Assembly: GCA_039931675.1 (NCBI GenBank)
Contig: JBDTRM010000295.1
Span: 1-29,816 of the forward strand
Reading direction: 5' to 3'
DNA: 29,816 nucleotides
Origin: JAEUTH01 sp039931675
GTDB taxonomy: Bacteria; Bacteroidota; Bacteroidia; AKYH767-A; OLB10
Shown here: one piece after another, positions 15,176 through 24,202 of the stretch
How the letters are laid out: each line of letters opens with the position of its first letter
Position numbering within the stretch: the stretch's first letter is position 1
Translations under genes and position numbers: made by a program
The notes under the pieces: model-generated
What the model saw: the letters and a program-made list of their open reading frames with translations, nothing else
Told to the model about the DNA's origin: nothing
Databases searched by the model: none

Positions 15176-15982
15176 TTATTCCTTCACCTCACAAACACAA
15201 CGAAACCCAAGCCAGTCAGAAGGTTGTGAATAGTGTGCTGTAAAATTCAAATTGTTATTTGAAGTGCTGTCTTTCCAATTCATTCCCTTTGCAATTCCTT
15301 CTTCCAAAACCATTTCTGAAATATTACTTAAACGATAGATTATCTTTTTGTTTCTGAAATAACATGGTGAGACAAAACAAGTTGAATCTAAAACAGGAGA
15401 GGGTGAATAAAGTTTGTCTTTAAATTTAGTAAGAGCATATTCCCATTCCTCTTTGGTGGGCAAACGATAGTGTAGTTCTGAATAATATTGCCCTGCCTTT
15501 TTTGTGTTCTTTTTATTACGAGCAATTTGAAGCATTGCTATTTGGGTTCTCCATTCACAAAAAAGCTTTGCTGTTTCATAAGAAATATTAATGCACGGAT
15601 AAAACTGATATTTTGCGTTTCTAAGATACAAGTAGGTTGTGTAAGAATTCCATGATACGGGCAACTGATAGTCTATCTTTATTTTGTTACTGTCAGGATT
15701 AGAATCGCAATAAATTTTTGAGCTAACTCGCCCTGCACCACAATCACCGCCAATCATTGAATCTTTATATGCTTTAAAACATTCAAGATTGAAATTGAAG
15801 TGTCTCATGTATTCTTCAAGTTCTAAACAGTTATTATTTACAAGCGGTGTAACATCAATGTAAATATTATCCCGCAGCCAAACTGTTCCGGGCGGTGCTT
15901 CCTTTTTTGTTTTTCTTCCATCATTTCCACTGAAAAAAAGGAAAAAAGAAATTAATGCTAAGAGTATGTTTCGATATTGCAT
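15176..15982 (-). CDS. FGE/SUMF1-fold (GldK/GldJ-like) secreted protein, probably non-catalytic
   Basis: This protein of about 268 residues has a hydrophobic N-terminus (MQYRNILLALISFFLFFSG). The formylglycine-generating-enzyme/sulfatase-modifying-factor fold shows as PPGTVWLRDNIYIDVTPL, INISYETAKLFCEWR, YRLPTKEEWEYAL, SNISEMV and the terminal LGFRCV. The frame continues upstream to an ATG at 16087, but starting at the ATG at 15982 places a signal-like segment at the N-terminus. The cysteine pair that lies shortly before GFRC in catalytic FGE (CYRYRC in the human enzyme) is absent, so conversion of sulfatase cysteine is unlikely. In Bacteroidota this fold also occurs in gliding/T9SS lipoproteins GldJ and GldK, but no lipobox Cys is visible here. 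A structural or binding role is inferred. Confidence 0.8.
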   Translation of the reverse strand: MQYRNILLALISFFLFFSGNDGRKTKKEAPPGTVWLRDNIYIDVTPLVNNNCLELEEYMRHFNFNLECFKAYKDSMIGGDCGAGRVSSKIYCDSNPDSNKIKIDYQLPVSWNSYTTYLYLRNAKYQFYPCINISYETAKLFCEWRTQIAMLQIARNKKNTKKAGQYYSELHYRLPTKEEWEYALTKFKDKLYSPSPVLDSTCFVSPCYFRNKKIIYRLSNISEMVLEEGIAKGMNWKDSTSNNNLNFTAHYSQPSDWLGFRCVCEVKE

Positions 15983-16042
15983 TTTCGGATGAATATTTAT
16001 CTCACACAATAATAATACTATTCTGTTATAGCTCATTTTTTT

Positions 16043-16075
16043 CTTGCGAATATCAAATCCAATTTTATACTTTTG
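16043..16075 (+). promoter_or_regulatory. Bacteroidota-type promoter for the gene at 16107
   Basis: TACTTTTG at 16068-16075 matches the -7 consensus TAnnTTTG, and CTTG at 16043-16046 provides a TTG -33 element 21 bp upstream. The ATG at 16107 follows 31 bp later. Confidence 0.6.
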
Positions 16076-16106
16076 ATCGTTAAACATTTTTTAAAAACGA
16101 AACAAA

Positions 16107-16466
16107 ATGAAAAATTTATTCGCAATGGCAATTCCCATTTTGCCCGGCAAAACAGAACAATGGAAAAAGTTCGCTAATGAACTTACAGGAAAGTACTATG
16201 ATGCTTTTGTTGCATCCAGAAAAAAACTAAATGTTCATGAAAGAACATTTTTGCAACACTCTCCACAAGGCGATTTTGTACTCGTCACTCTTGAAGGAGA
16301 TGATCCTCAAAATGCATTTAAAAATTTTGCGAACGGAAATGATGAATTTACAAATTGGTTTGTGAAAGAGGTGAAAGAAATTCATGGTTTTGATCTGAAG
16401 AATCCACCTCAAGGTCCTCTGCCTGAATTAGTGATTGATTCAAGGGAACAGGTAATGCACAATTAA
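16107..16466 (+). CDS. Small cytoplasmic protein, possible dimeric alpha/beta-barrel (ABM/Dabb-like) fold
   Basis: This 119-residue protein has no signal peptide. The pattern FAMAIPILPGKTEQWKKFANEL, an internal helix, NVHERTFLQHSPQGDFVLVTLEGDDPQNAF and a second helix resembles ferredoxin-like dimeric alpha/beta-barrel proteins. In these the Pro-Gly-Lys after strand 1 and a His-rich turn are common. I cannot assign it to a named family with certainty (it recalls DUF6176-type proteins), and no catalytic role can be stated. It has its own promoter (16043-16075) and a terminator at 16500, so it is a single-gene unit divergent from the FGE-fold gene. Confidence 0.75.
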   Translation: MKNLFAMAIPILPGKTEQWKKFANELTGKYYDAFVASRKKLNVHERTFLQHSPQGDFVLVTLEGDDPQNAFKNFANGNDEFTNWFVKEVKEIHGFDLKNPPQGPLPELVIDSREQVMHN

Positions 16467-16499
16467 TTTAAAAGCATCTGTTTCTCCAAAACAGATTTG

Positions 16500-16534
16500 A
16501 AAAGAGGTTCTTAAAATACAAGAGCCTCTTTTTT
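16500..16534 (+). terminator. Rho-independent terminator after the 16107 gene
   Basis: AAAAGAGGTTCTT (16500-16512) pairs with AAGAGCCTCTTTT (one G-T pair) around the loop AAAATAC, and runs into six T. It sits between convergent genes. Confidence 0.88.
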
Positions 16535-16581
16535 ATTTGTCAACTGTTTCAAAAAATTTGCACTTACAAACCGGGTGAGTG

Positions 16582-19434
16582 TTATTGCTTCACTATCTTA
16601 TGTATTGATTGTTCTCCGTCAATAATTATTTCAAGAAAATAAATTCCTTTTGGCAGATAACTCAAGTCAATAGTTTTAATATGAATGTTGGTTAGATTTT
16701 TTTCATGCTTACTGAAAACAGTTTGACCAGGAATATTTTTAACAATAAAAGAAGCCTCTTTTATATTTTGTTTTTGAAAGCTGATAAATATTTTATTTGT
16801 GAAAGGGTTGGGTGAAGCAGAAGCTAAGTATTGCAAACCAATAAAGGAAATACCTGTAATAGTTATTACATTGGATGTGCCCTGGCAGCCGATAGTGTCA
16901 GTAACAATTACAAAATAATCTCCTCCTTGTGTTGGTACATAGTAATAGTTAGTTGCTCCTGCAATAATACCATTACTAACACTCCACCACTGATATGAAG
17001 CGCCCGGAGATGAAAATAAAGTATCATTGGATTGCATGATGGTTGCTATAGGTTGCTGGTACTCATTAATAAAACCGGGAATCATTAAAGTATCGCAACC
17101 CGCAGCATTACACGCTATAAGGGTAACATCAAAACTACCGTAGTTGTTATAACAAATATTGGTCGGGTTTTGTAATGTGCTTGTTGTACTATCTGCTCCG
17201 GGGAAAAACCATTGCCATGATATTGGATTATTAGTACTCAGGTCATAGAAGTCAATGCATTGCTTTTCGCAGAAGTTAGTATCGCTGCTCATCAAATTAA
17301 CGAAAGGTGCAATAGCTGTAACTGATATAGTATTTGAAATTGCAGTGCATCCTGCAATATCTGTTACTATTACGTAATAACTTCCAACAGTTGGTGCAAT
17401 ATAATAACTGCCTGTAGCGCCAGCAATTATGCCTGCAGCAACATTGTACCATTGATAACTATATGCAGGTGTAGCATATAAAGTATTCATTGATTGTATA
17501 ATAGTAACCGATGGTGGCGTAACTGATGTAATGAAACCGGGCATCACCAGGGTATCGCAGCCGTTCCCGTTACATGCTATAAGAGTTACATCGTAACTTC
17601 CGCTACTGTTATAACATACGCTTGATGGATTTTGCATGGTGCTTGATGCAGGAACTCCTCCGGAAAAAACCCATTGCCATGAAGTAGGATTGTTAGTGCT
17701 CAGATCGTAAAAGCCAATGCACTTGTTACCGCAAAAGCTGCTATCGCTGCACATTAAATTAGCAGCGGGCGTAAATGCTGTAATGGATATTATATTTGAA
17801 ACGGCAGTGCATCCAAGGCTATTCGTTATTACAACATAATAATTCCCCAAAATAACCGGAATAAAATAACTGCCTGTGGAACCTGCAATGATGCCTGTTG
17901 CCACATTGTACCACTGATAGCTAAAGGCAGGCGTTGCATATAAAGTGTCGTTTGTTTTTGTAATAGTAACTGTTGGTGGCGCAACTGAATTAATAAACCC
18001 GGGCATCATTAACGTATCGCAGCCGCCACTATTACAGGCAATAAGTGTCACATCAAAACTTCCATAACTGCTATAACATACGTTAGATGGATTTTGAACT
18101 GTGCTTGATGAAGGAATTGCTCCTGCAAAAAACCATTGCCATGATGTTGGATTGTTAGTACTGCTGTCATAAAAGTCAATACACTTATTGCCACAGAAAA
18201 CGGAATCGGAAGAATACATATTTACAACAGGAACATTACATGGAACCAAAGCAAGTACAATACTATCTGTAGCATAGCAGCCGGTATCTTCAACAGTAAC
18301 AAAATAGGTACCCGCAGCAGTTGCAGTAAATGTTGAATTAGTAGAACCATTTTGCCACAGGTAAGAATGATGTGAGCCTGCATCAAGCGTGAATAAAGTT
18401 CCTGAACAAAACGAAGTGTCAGCGCCAAGGTTTATTACAGGCGGAGTAGTAATAGTAACAACATATAAAAATGTATCAGTAAAAAGTGCATAATACCTTA
18501 TAACCTCTACCGTATAGGTTCCCGGTGATGAGTAATAATGTTGAGGGTTAAAAAAAGAGGAAAAATTATTTACCCCTGAAATAGGGTCGCCAAAATTCCA
18601 TTGGGCGCCATATAAATTAGCAGTACCCGAAAGGTTGAAAGAAGCAGTATCGCCAAAGCATGTTTTTGTAACCGGTGGGGTGCAGGGAGTAATTGAAGGC
18701 GACAATTCAGCTGACGTATATAATCTTGCATTATCAAGAATAAACTCCGTACAATTTGAACAAATATGCCCCCAGTTTGTAAATTTAATTGTGTGCGAAG
18801 TAGAATTAGCAATAAACATAACTAAAAAAACTGTTCCTGTTCCTCCTGCCGGAGTATGCTTATACCTGAAATAATTATATCCAAATCCAACATCAACTGC
18901 ACCTAATCCCGGTGCAGTATAATTTTCGCCACCTGCCCAAAACTCCAATATATAAGTTTTACCAGGCACTAACCCTGTAACAGTTTGCTGTAAACTTAAT
19001 CCTAAACTACCGCCATAAGCTGCCGGGGTTATAGGATAACCAGGAGGAATACCTATTGTTACGCAACCGGAATCAACTAAACATGATGTATCATTACTCA
19101 CAGGAGAACATGCAGTCGGAAACCAACTGCCCATGTAAACAGCCTTGGCCCCATCGGGAACCGCTGTCTGACTGCTGCTGAAAATATTTGCATAAGTGCT
19201 TACACCACCTCCCGTACATGTCCAACCTGTAATATCACATGAATAAGTGGTTGAAAGCGGACAAAAGACACCACCGAAGCCACAGCCATTTTCAAAACTT
19301 CCGTTCTGTAAAAGATTATTTACGTTTTCACTTATGGAATCATTCTGATCAAAACATTGAATGCAGATTACTTGTCCCATTGCATATTTGAAGCAAGAAC
19401 AAATTGACAGAAGAATAAGAAAATACTTTTTCAT
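16582..19434 (-). CDS. T9SS-secreted protein with CBM-like head and three PKD/Ig repeat pairs
   Basis: This 950-residue protein starts with a signal peptide (MKKYFLILLSICSCFKYAMGQ). The next 220 residues or so are a Cys-containing jelly-roll-like domain (LLQNGSFENGCGF, then LEFWAGG and FILDNARLY), similar to carbohydrate-binding or DUF642-type sandwiches. A PKD-like domain (WNFGDPISG) and an Ig-like Cys domain (DAGSHHSYLWQNGSTNSTF) follow. Three homologous 154-residue units come next, each a PKD-like part (CIDFYDSSTNNPTSWQW) plus an Ig-like part (YQWYN, then GNYYVVITNSLGCTA). The C-terminal 80 or so residues (SASPNPFTNKIFISF to HKIVKQ) are a T9SS type A sorting domain. It is therefore an exported, probably cell-surface binding protein. 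No catalytic motif is seen. The ligand is unknown. Confidence 0.9.
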   Translation of the reverse strand: MKKYFLILLSICSCFKYAMGQVICIQCFDQNDSISENVNNLLQNGSFENGCGFGGVFCPLSTTYSCDITGWTCTGGGVSTYANIFSSSQTAVPDGAKAVYMGSWFPTACSPVSNDTSCLVDSGCVTIGIPPGYPITPAAYGGSLGLSLQQTVTGLVPGKTYILEFWAGGENYTAPGLGAVDVGFGYNYFRYKHTPAGGTGTVFLVMFIANSTSHTIKFTNWGHICSNCTEFILDNARLYTSAELSPSITPCTPPVTKTCFGDTASFNLSGTANLYGAQWNFGDPISGVNNFSSFFNPQHYYSSPGTYTVEVIRYYALFTDTFLYVVTITTPPVINLGADTSFCSGTLFTLDAGSHHSYLWQNGSTNSTFTATAAGTYFVTVEDTGCYATDSIVLALVPCNVPVVNMYSSDSVFCGNKCIDFYDSSTNNPTSWQWFFAGAIPSSSTVQNPSNVCYSSYGSFDVTLIACNSGGCDTLMMPGFINSVAPPTVTITKTNDTLYATPAFSYQWYNVATGIIAGSTGSYFIPVILGNYYVVITNSLGCTAVSNIISITAFTPAANLMCSDSSFCGNKCIGFYDLSTNNPTSWQWVFSGGVPASSTMQNPSSVCYNSSGSYDVTLIACNGNGCDTLVMPGFITSVTPPSVTIIQSMNTLYATPAYSYQWYNVAAGIIAGATGSYYIAPTVGSYYVIVTDIAGCTAISNTISVTAIAPFVNLMSSDTNFCEKQCIDFYDLSTNNPISWQWFFPGADSTTSTLQNPTNICYNNYGSFDVTLIACNAAGCDTLMIPGFINEYQQPIATIMQSNDTLFSSPGASYQWWSVSNGIIAGATNYYYVPTQGGDYFVIVTDTIGCQGTSNVITITGISFIGLQYLASASPNPFTNKIFISFQKQNIKEASFIVKNIPGQTVFSKHEKNLTNIHIKTIDLSYLPKGIYFLEIIIDGEQSIHKIVKQ
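16837..18222 (-). repeat. Three 462-bp in-frame tandem repeats
   Basis: Equivalent Asn codons (NMYSSD, NLMCSD, NLMSSD) begin at 18222, 17760 and 17298 on the minus strand. That is exactly 462 bp, or 154 codons, each time with no net indel. The encoded units share FCGNKC/FCEKQC, PTSWQW, GCDTLM/GCDTLV, YQWYN/YQWWS and GC-AVSN-type motifs. Confidence 0.85.
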
Positions 19435-19627
19435 GGAGTTTTAGTTTTCGGGTTAACCTAAAACGATGTTTGACTCCTTTTATAAGGATTGAAGTTGCAT
19501 GTAATGATAAGTAAAATAACTTTTGGGTGAAAAAGAAAAGTATCAGGAAGTAACTATGATTCTATTAATGGAATTGATTAATAAAATAGTTGATCTCTTT
19601 TAATTGAAATGAAAAGCAGGCAAATTA

Positions 19628-22600
19628 TCACTGAATCAAAATCTTTTTATAAAAAGTGTTTTGTTGTGTTTGCACCGATAGTAAATAGCAGTTTTTATCG
19701 AGGTTCAATTCTGCAATATTTAATCGCAATAATTTAATTCCTTCAGTGGTAAAAGTATTGCTGTAAATTAATTTGCCTTGCAGGTTATAAAGTTTCACAA
19801 TTGCATTGTCCATGCCTGATTCGCTAACAGATATGTTCAGATAATCGTGAACAGGATTTGGAAAAACTGAAATGGATTCATTATGGTAGTTTTTGGTTTT
19901 GATAAAAATCACATTTGAATATTTTTCATTTCCATTTAAATCTACCTGGCGCAACTTGTAGTAATATAAATTGCTTTTAAGATTAGCATCATTAAAATTA
20001 TAAACATGATTGGATGCTAATGAAGTTGCAGCCGGCACAAAACCAATCTTCTCAAAACTCTTTGAATCTGCTGAGCGTAAAACTTCAAACCCCTGGTTAT
20101 TTATTTCACTTGCTGTAATCCATTGCAATAAATTTTCATCATTTTTATTTTCCCCTTTAAACGAAACCATTGATACAGGAAGCGGAGAATTCACTGATCC
20201 GGTAATTTCAAAATCATCAATGGCGCCTCCAGGTGCAGTTGCCGACCCGTCTGATTTAAACCTCACCCTAAACGCAACATTGCTGTTACCTGCAAGTGCA
20301 GAAATATTGTACTGGCATAAAAGATAACTTGCCTGCGTATTATTAAAAAATGCTTCATTAATAGGAAATGCAGTGGTGGTTGCATTATTTGCAAAATCAT
20401 ACCATCCTGCCGAAGTAGTAGTCGCAAGTGGAGTCCAGTTACTTCCTTTGTCTAAAGAATATTCTACACGCATTCCATCCCAACCTATTTCAAAAGAATT
20501 TTTGCGATATAATTTTAATGTATAAGCACCGGCTGCGCTTAAATTAAAATTAGGAGTCATTAATCGTGCATCGGTATTGTCAACATAATTACCTGCTAAT
20601 CCTGTTACCCATGCATTGCTTCCGCTATTGACGCCATTTTTACCCGCAGTAGCTGAATTACCTCTTTGCCAAATTGTGCCACTGAAATTATCAGCACCAA
20701 AGTCAAGAGGATTAACATCAAAGCTGCCACCGTTAGCCGGTGAGTAAGGCGTTCCTCGATTAGGGAGTATTTGAATATAATTTGATTTTACTATTGGGAT
20801 GTTTCCGTTTATAGTTAGCGTTACATTAAATAATCCCGCTGTAGTGTATGACTTGGTTGGGTTTTGCAAAGTAGAAAAAGTGCCATCACCAAAATCCCAG
20901 TTCCATGAAGTTGGGTGATAAGAAGCGTCAATAAATTTGACAGGTTTATTGGTGTAGGTAATGATCTTATCAGAAGTAAAATCGGGTGAAGCACTCATAA
21001 AAACATCAGTAGTAAAATTACCGCGTCCATGAGTGATTGCCATCACTAAACTATCAGAACTCCTAAACTGAAGCATATCCACACGCACATTTGCAAAGCC
21101 TGTATTTGATGGTGCCCAGTTAGTTGCCCCTCCATTAAGCAGGTCAGTTGACCATACGCCTAACTCTGTCGAAACCAAAGCCTGTGTATTAGTCACAGGA
21201 CTGAATAACGCCCAACGTATAGGCATATCAGGCAGGTTACCTTCAACACTTGTCCATGTGGTTCCTCCATTTGTAGTTTCCCACACACTGTTTACACCGT
21301 AACTACTGTAAGTAACTAACAGGTGTGCATCGTTTCCTTTTTCAATTGCAATGCACGATACCGGAGTACCGGGCATTGATCCGCCTTTAATATTACTGGC
21401 AGTTGGTGTTCCTGTATTTGCATTATCAGCAATTACTACATTGCCATTGTTCAAACCAAAGAAAACACGATTTGATGTGTTGGGAGAAACTGAAATATGT
21501 GTAACCTTTCCTCCCCCAAATGCAGCAACAGCAATAGTTGTGAGCGCAGCCGATGCAGGGGCATTAAGCATTACATAGTAATCACCATTGGCATGACATG
21601 CATATAAATTATTATTTGCATCATCATAATCAGTCGGGTTAACAAACGAGCCGCTGTTATCAGCTGTTATAGAATTGAAAGACGCTCCTGTATTCGTTGA
21701 GCGGTAATAATTATTAAAAACATAAGATGAAAACTGGTACTGCGGCTGGTTTTGATCTATGTGACAAAAGCAACCATCACCGCCTGTTACCTGCACTGCT
21801 GAGCCTATGGCAGCATTGTTGGTTTGATTGGTTCCGTTATCCTGGGCACCGCTCATCATCTGGTTATTATGATAGCCCGGATTTAATGCACCGCCATAAA
21901 ATTGAGTAACATTATAATTATCATCTTTTGAAATTATAGTTGGAGTTACTGCTGCTCCGTTTGTGCTGCGCCATATTCCGCCATCATTTCCAAAATATAT
22001 TACACTTGAATTGCCTGGTTCATAGTAAACCAAATGCTGATCCGCGTGTACGTACTGATAACCAAAGCCTCCATACCAATGCGCAATTTGCGTCCAGGAA
22101 GTTCCTCCGTTGGCGCTCTTGAACAAATCAACCCCACCCACAATAAGAGTGTTAGAATTGTTAGGATCAACAGCAATGGCTAAATCATACCATGCCTGGC
22201 CGCGAGTCATGTCAGCGCCTACACCGCCATCGGCATCTGCAGGCAGGGTGCATGATGTCCAGTTAACACCTGCATCCACAGTTTTGTAAATGGCTCCAAT
22301 TCCATTACCTCCACCCTGGCACATTGCATAAATAACATTTGCATTAGAGGGAGCACATGCTATCTCAACACGTTGAATTCCTGCGGTTGCAAATCCATTT
22401 CCACCAGTATTACATTTAGTCCATGATCCGGTATTTCCTGTTGCTGAATTGTAAACACCATCAGTAGAAAATATTCCTATGCCACACCAAATTGTTCCGT
22501 TGGGAGAAATTTCAACATCTGAGATTGAATTGCTTACTGAACCATTGCCGCTGCCTAATACCTGTGTCCATGTTGTACCGCCATTCTGGCTCCTGCGCAG

Positions 22601-23317
22601 TCCAGAGGTGGTTGCAGCATATACATCACCATTAGCTGCTATTGCAATCCGTTCCACATAATAAAAACTTGCATTATTTGTAGATGCCAATTGATTCCAC
22701 GTTACACCACCATCAGTTGTTTTCCAAATTCCTAACCCGCGTATAGCGTCACCGTTAAACCAACCTTCGCCCGTACCAAAATACATTACCTGGGTGTTTG
22801 AAGGATCGTATGCAATGGATGTTATAGCAAGGTTACCCATGAGATCATTAACCGGAGTCCAGTCGGGCGATGCTGCGGTTATATCAGTTGTTTTCCAAAG
22901 TCCACCGCCTACACTTCCTGCCCACACAGTCTTTTTGGTACCATCGTTTGGATCAACCATTATTGCACGTGTGCGTCCGCCAACATTATTGGGACCTCTT
23001 TCGCGCCACACGATACCTGGAATTGCACCGGCAACTTTATTTACTGTTCCGGCTGAAGAAAATGATTGCGCATAATTAAAGGCTTCAACCAATCTATCGC
23101 GTGGTACAGTGTTGGTTGCGGGATCTTTCGTTAAGTCAAACTCTTGCTGCCATGCTAAATCCATACGGTCTTGCAATGGAATGGATGCTTCCATTGCTTC
23201 AAATTTTTCCTCTTCTGATTCTCCTGATTTATTTATTTTATGAAAAAGCATAACGTGCCCTGCGATGAAAAACGCAAATGGAAAAGCCGAAAAAAAGGAT
23301 CGTAAATTCTTTATCAT
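19628..23317 (-). CDS. T9SS-secreted BNR/Asp-box (sortilin-like) protein with PKD domain
   Basis: This 1229-residue protein has a hydrophobic N-terminal segment (FFSAFPFAFFIAGHVMLF) and a charged propeptide-like stretch. From about residue 105 it forms a beta-propeller of Vps10/sortilin and exo-alpha-sialidase type, with GPNNVGGRTRAIMVDP, WAGSVGGGLWKTTD and GTGEGW. Asp-box motifs include TTDGGVTWNQL, SQNGGTTWTQV, TVDAGVNWTSC, SANGGTSWTQI and TTNGGTTWTSV. A PKD domain follows (SWNWDFGDGTFSTLQNPTKS). A MAM/jelly-roll-like domain, a fibronectin-III-like domain (LPVSMVSFKGENKNDENLLQW) and a T9SS type A sorting domain (VFPNPVHDYLNISV to KILIQ) complete it. No sialidase catalytic residues can be argued from this, so a binding or protease-like role is open. 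The signal peptide cleavage site is unclear. Confidence 0.9.
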   Translation of the reverse strand: MIKNLRSFFSAFPFAFFIAGHVMLFHKINKSGESEEEKFEAMEASIPLQDRMDLAWQQEFDLTKDPATNTVPRDRLVEAFNYAQSFSSAGTVNKVAGAIPGIVWRERGPNNVGGRTRAIMVDPNDGTKKTVWAGSVGGGLWKTTDITAASPDWTPVNDLMGNLAITSIAYDPSNTQVMYFGTGEGWFNGDAIRGLGIWKTTDGGVTWNQLASTNNASFYYVERIAIAANGDVYAATTSGLRRSQNGGTTWTQVLGSGNGSVSNSISDVEISPNGTIWCGIGIFSTDGVYNSATGNTGSWTKCNTGGNGFATAGIQRVEIACAPSNANVIYAMCQGGGNGIGAIYKTVDAGVNWTSCTLPADADGGVGADMTRGQAWYDLAIAVDPNNSNTLIVGGVDLFKSANGGTSWTQIAHWYGGFGYQYVHADQHLVYYEPGNSSVIYFGNDGGIWRSTNGAAVTPTIISKDDNYNVTQFYGGALNPGYHNNQMMSGAQDNGTNQTNNAAIGSAVQVTGGDGCFCHIDQNQPQYQFSSYVFNNYYRSTNTGASFNSITADNSGSFVNPTDYDDANNNLYACHANGDYYVMLNAPASAALTTIAVAAFGGGKVTHISVSPNTSNRVFFGLNNGNVVIADNANTGTPTASNIKGGSMPGTPVSCIAIEKGNDAHLLVTYSSYGVNSVWETTNGGTTWTSVEGNLPDMPIRWALFSPVTNTQALVSTELGVWSTDLLNGGATNWAPSNTGFANVRVDMLQFRSSDSLVMAITHGRGNFTTDVFMSASPDFTSDKIITYTNKPVKFIDASYHPTSWNWDFGDGTFSTLQNPTKSYTTAGLFNVTLTINGNIPIVKSNYIQILPNRGTPYSPANGGSFDVNPLDFGADNFSGTIWQRGNSATAGKNGVNSGSNAWVTGLAGNYVDNTDARLMTPNFNLSAAGAYTLKLYRKNSFEIGWDGMRVEYSLDKGSNWTPLATTTSAGWYDFANNATTTAFPINEAFFNNTQASYLLCQYNISALAGNSNVAFRVRFKSDGSATAPGGAIDDFEITGSVNSPLPVSMVSFKGENKNDENLLQWITASEINNQGFEVLRSADSKSFEKIGFVPAATSLASNHVYNFNDANLKSNLYYYKLRQVDLNGNEKYSNVIFIKTKNYHNESISVFPNPVHDYLNISVSESGMDNAIVKLYNLQGKLIYSNTFTTEGIKLLRLNIAELNLDKNCYLLSVQTQQNTFYKKILIQ

Positions 23318-23470
23318 GGTTAAACTTATCGGGGGGCGGGGTATAAAATCAGTTTTAAATATAACATTTAATCCAATTCTAACACGAAGAAAGCCTTAAA
23401 GGTTTAGGTTAATTGGGTGAAGGGTGGTTTTTGGCAAACTAAAAATCAATTGGTCCTAACTAATAATTGC

Positions 23471-24045
23471 TCAAAGCCTATGAAGCCAACCTAATGGTTT
23501 TTTATTTCTGCCGATTGTATAGCACCCATTTTCAAAATGCAATTCAAAAATTTCGCGCGGTTTGCCAAAAATGTTTTGTTGAACAACTTCAATTTCATTT
23601 TCACTCACCTTACTTATTATGCAAACATGACCATAGCCTCCATCAAAAATAAGTATGTCGTTTACAGCAGGTTTTACTTCGCAGCCATTGGTATATTGAA
23701 TGAGGTTGCGCTGCTTATTCAGTTCGCCCGATTTTAATTTCTTGTCGAAAAAGTCTTTTGCATTTCCCAATCCGTCAGGCATCTGGTGATGCAAATAATC
23801 ATGATAATAACGTTTTATAAACTCAACACATTGCCATTTTTGTCCATAATAAAAACTATCTGCACTGTAATTGCGTCCATAACTTTTTGCAAAGTTGATT
23901 CCATTGTAATGAACAATTACTCCATTCAGTTCATCTGTTTTATCACCAATTTTTTTTTAAGAAAAATGAAATAAACAACAGCGCCTATTGCCAATAAAAT
24001 GAAAACAGCAAATATTCTTTTTAGGATTTTATTCTTCACCTTCAT
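23471..24045 (-). pseudogene. CHAP-domain amidase split by a frameshift at an A9 run
   Basis: The ATG at 24045 opens a frame with an N-terminal anchor (MKVKNKILKRI, then FAVFILLAIGAVVYFIF). It runs into nine A on the coding strand (23950-23958) and stops at 23926-23928 after 39 residues. In the frame reached by a -1 shift at the A run, the sequence continues without a stop to 23471: IGDKTDELNGVIVHYNG, then YGQKWQCVEFIKRYY, GYGHVCII and VQQN. These are the CHAP cysteine (codon 23828-23830), histidine and polar residue of a peptidoglycan or amide hydrolase. The downstream frame has no ATG before the Cys, and its only start (TTG at 23794) would lose it. The joined product would be about 191 residues, membrane-anchored and facing the periplasm. 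Sequencing error, phase variation, programmed slippage or decay are all possible. Confidence 0.85.
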
Positions 24046-24124
24046 TTTAAATTATTATTGTCCGATTAATAATATTACTCCTTCATAGATGTTCTTGTAG
24101 AATTCTCTGTTATGTTTAAAAATC

Positions 24125-24152
24125 AAAAAACCCGCATCAATTGCGGGTTTTT
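24125..24152 (-). terminator. Rho-independent terminator after the lysyl oxidase gene
   Basis: On the minus strand AAAAACCCGCA and TGCGGGTTTTTT pair around ATTGA and end in a T tract. It lies 50 bp beyond the stop of the 24203-27322 gene and before the CHAP gene, so the two are separate units. Confidence 0.9.
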
Positions 24153-24202
24153 CTTTAGGGATAAAATATTAAACTTTTTAAAAACAAATTTTCTATCTGC
24201 TT

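Noticed and set aside
19628..23317. Sialidase activity from the Asp-boxes
   Set aside because: Asp-boxes are structural and occur in many propellers; no arginine triad or catalytic Tyr/Glu set could be identified.
23471..23794. Stand-alone 107-residue CHAP gene starting at TTG
   Set aside because: The start would leave out the catalytic Cys at 23828-23830, and the frame is open back to the A run, so the gene must begin upstream.
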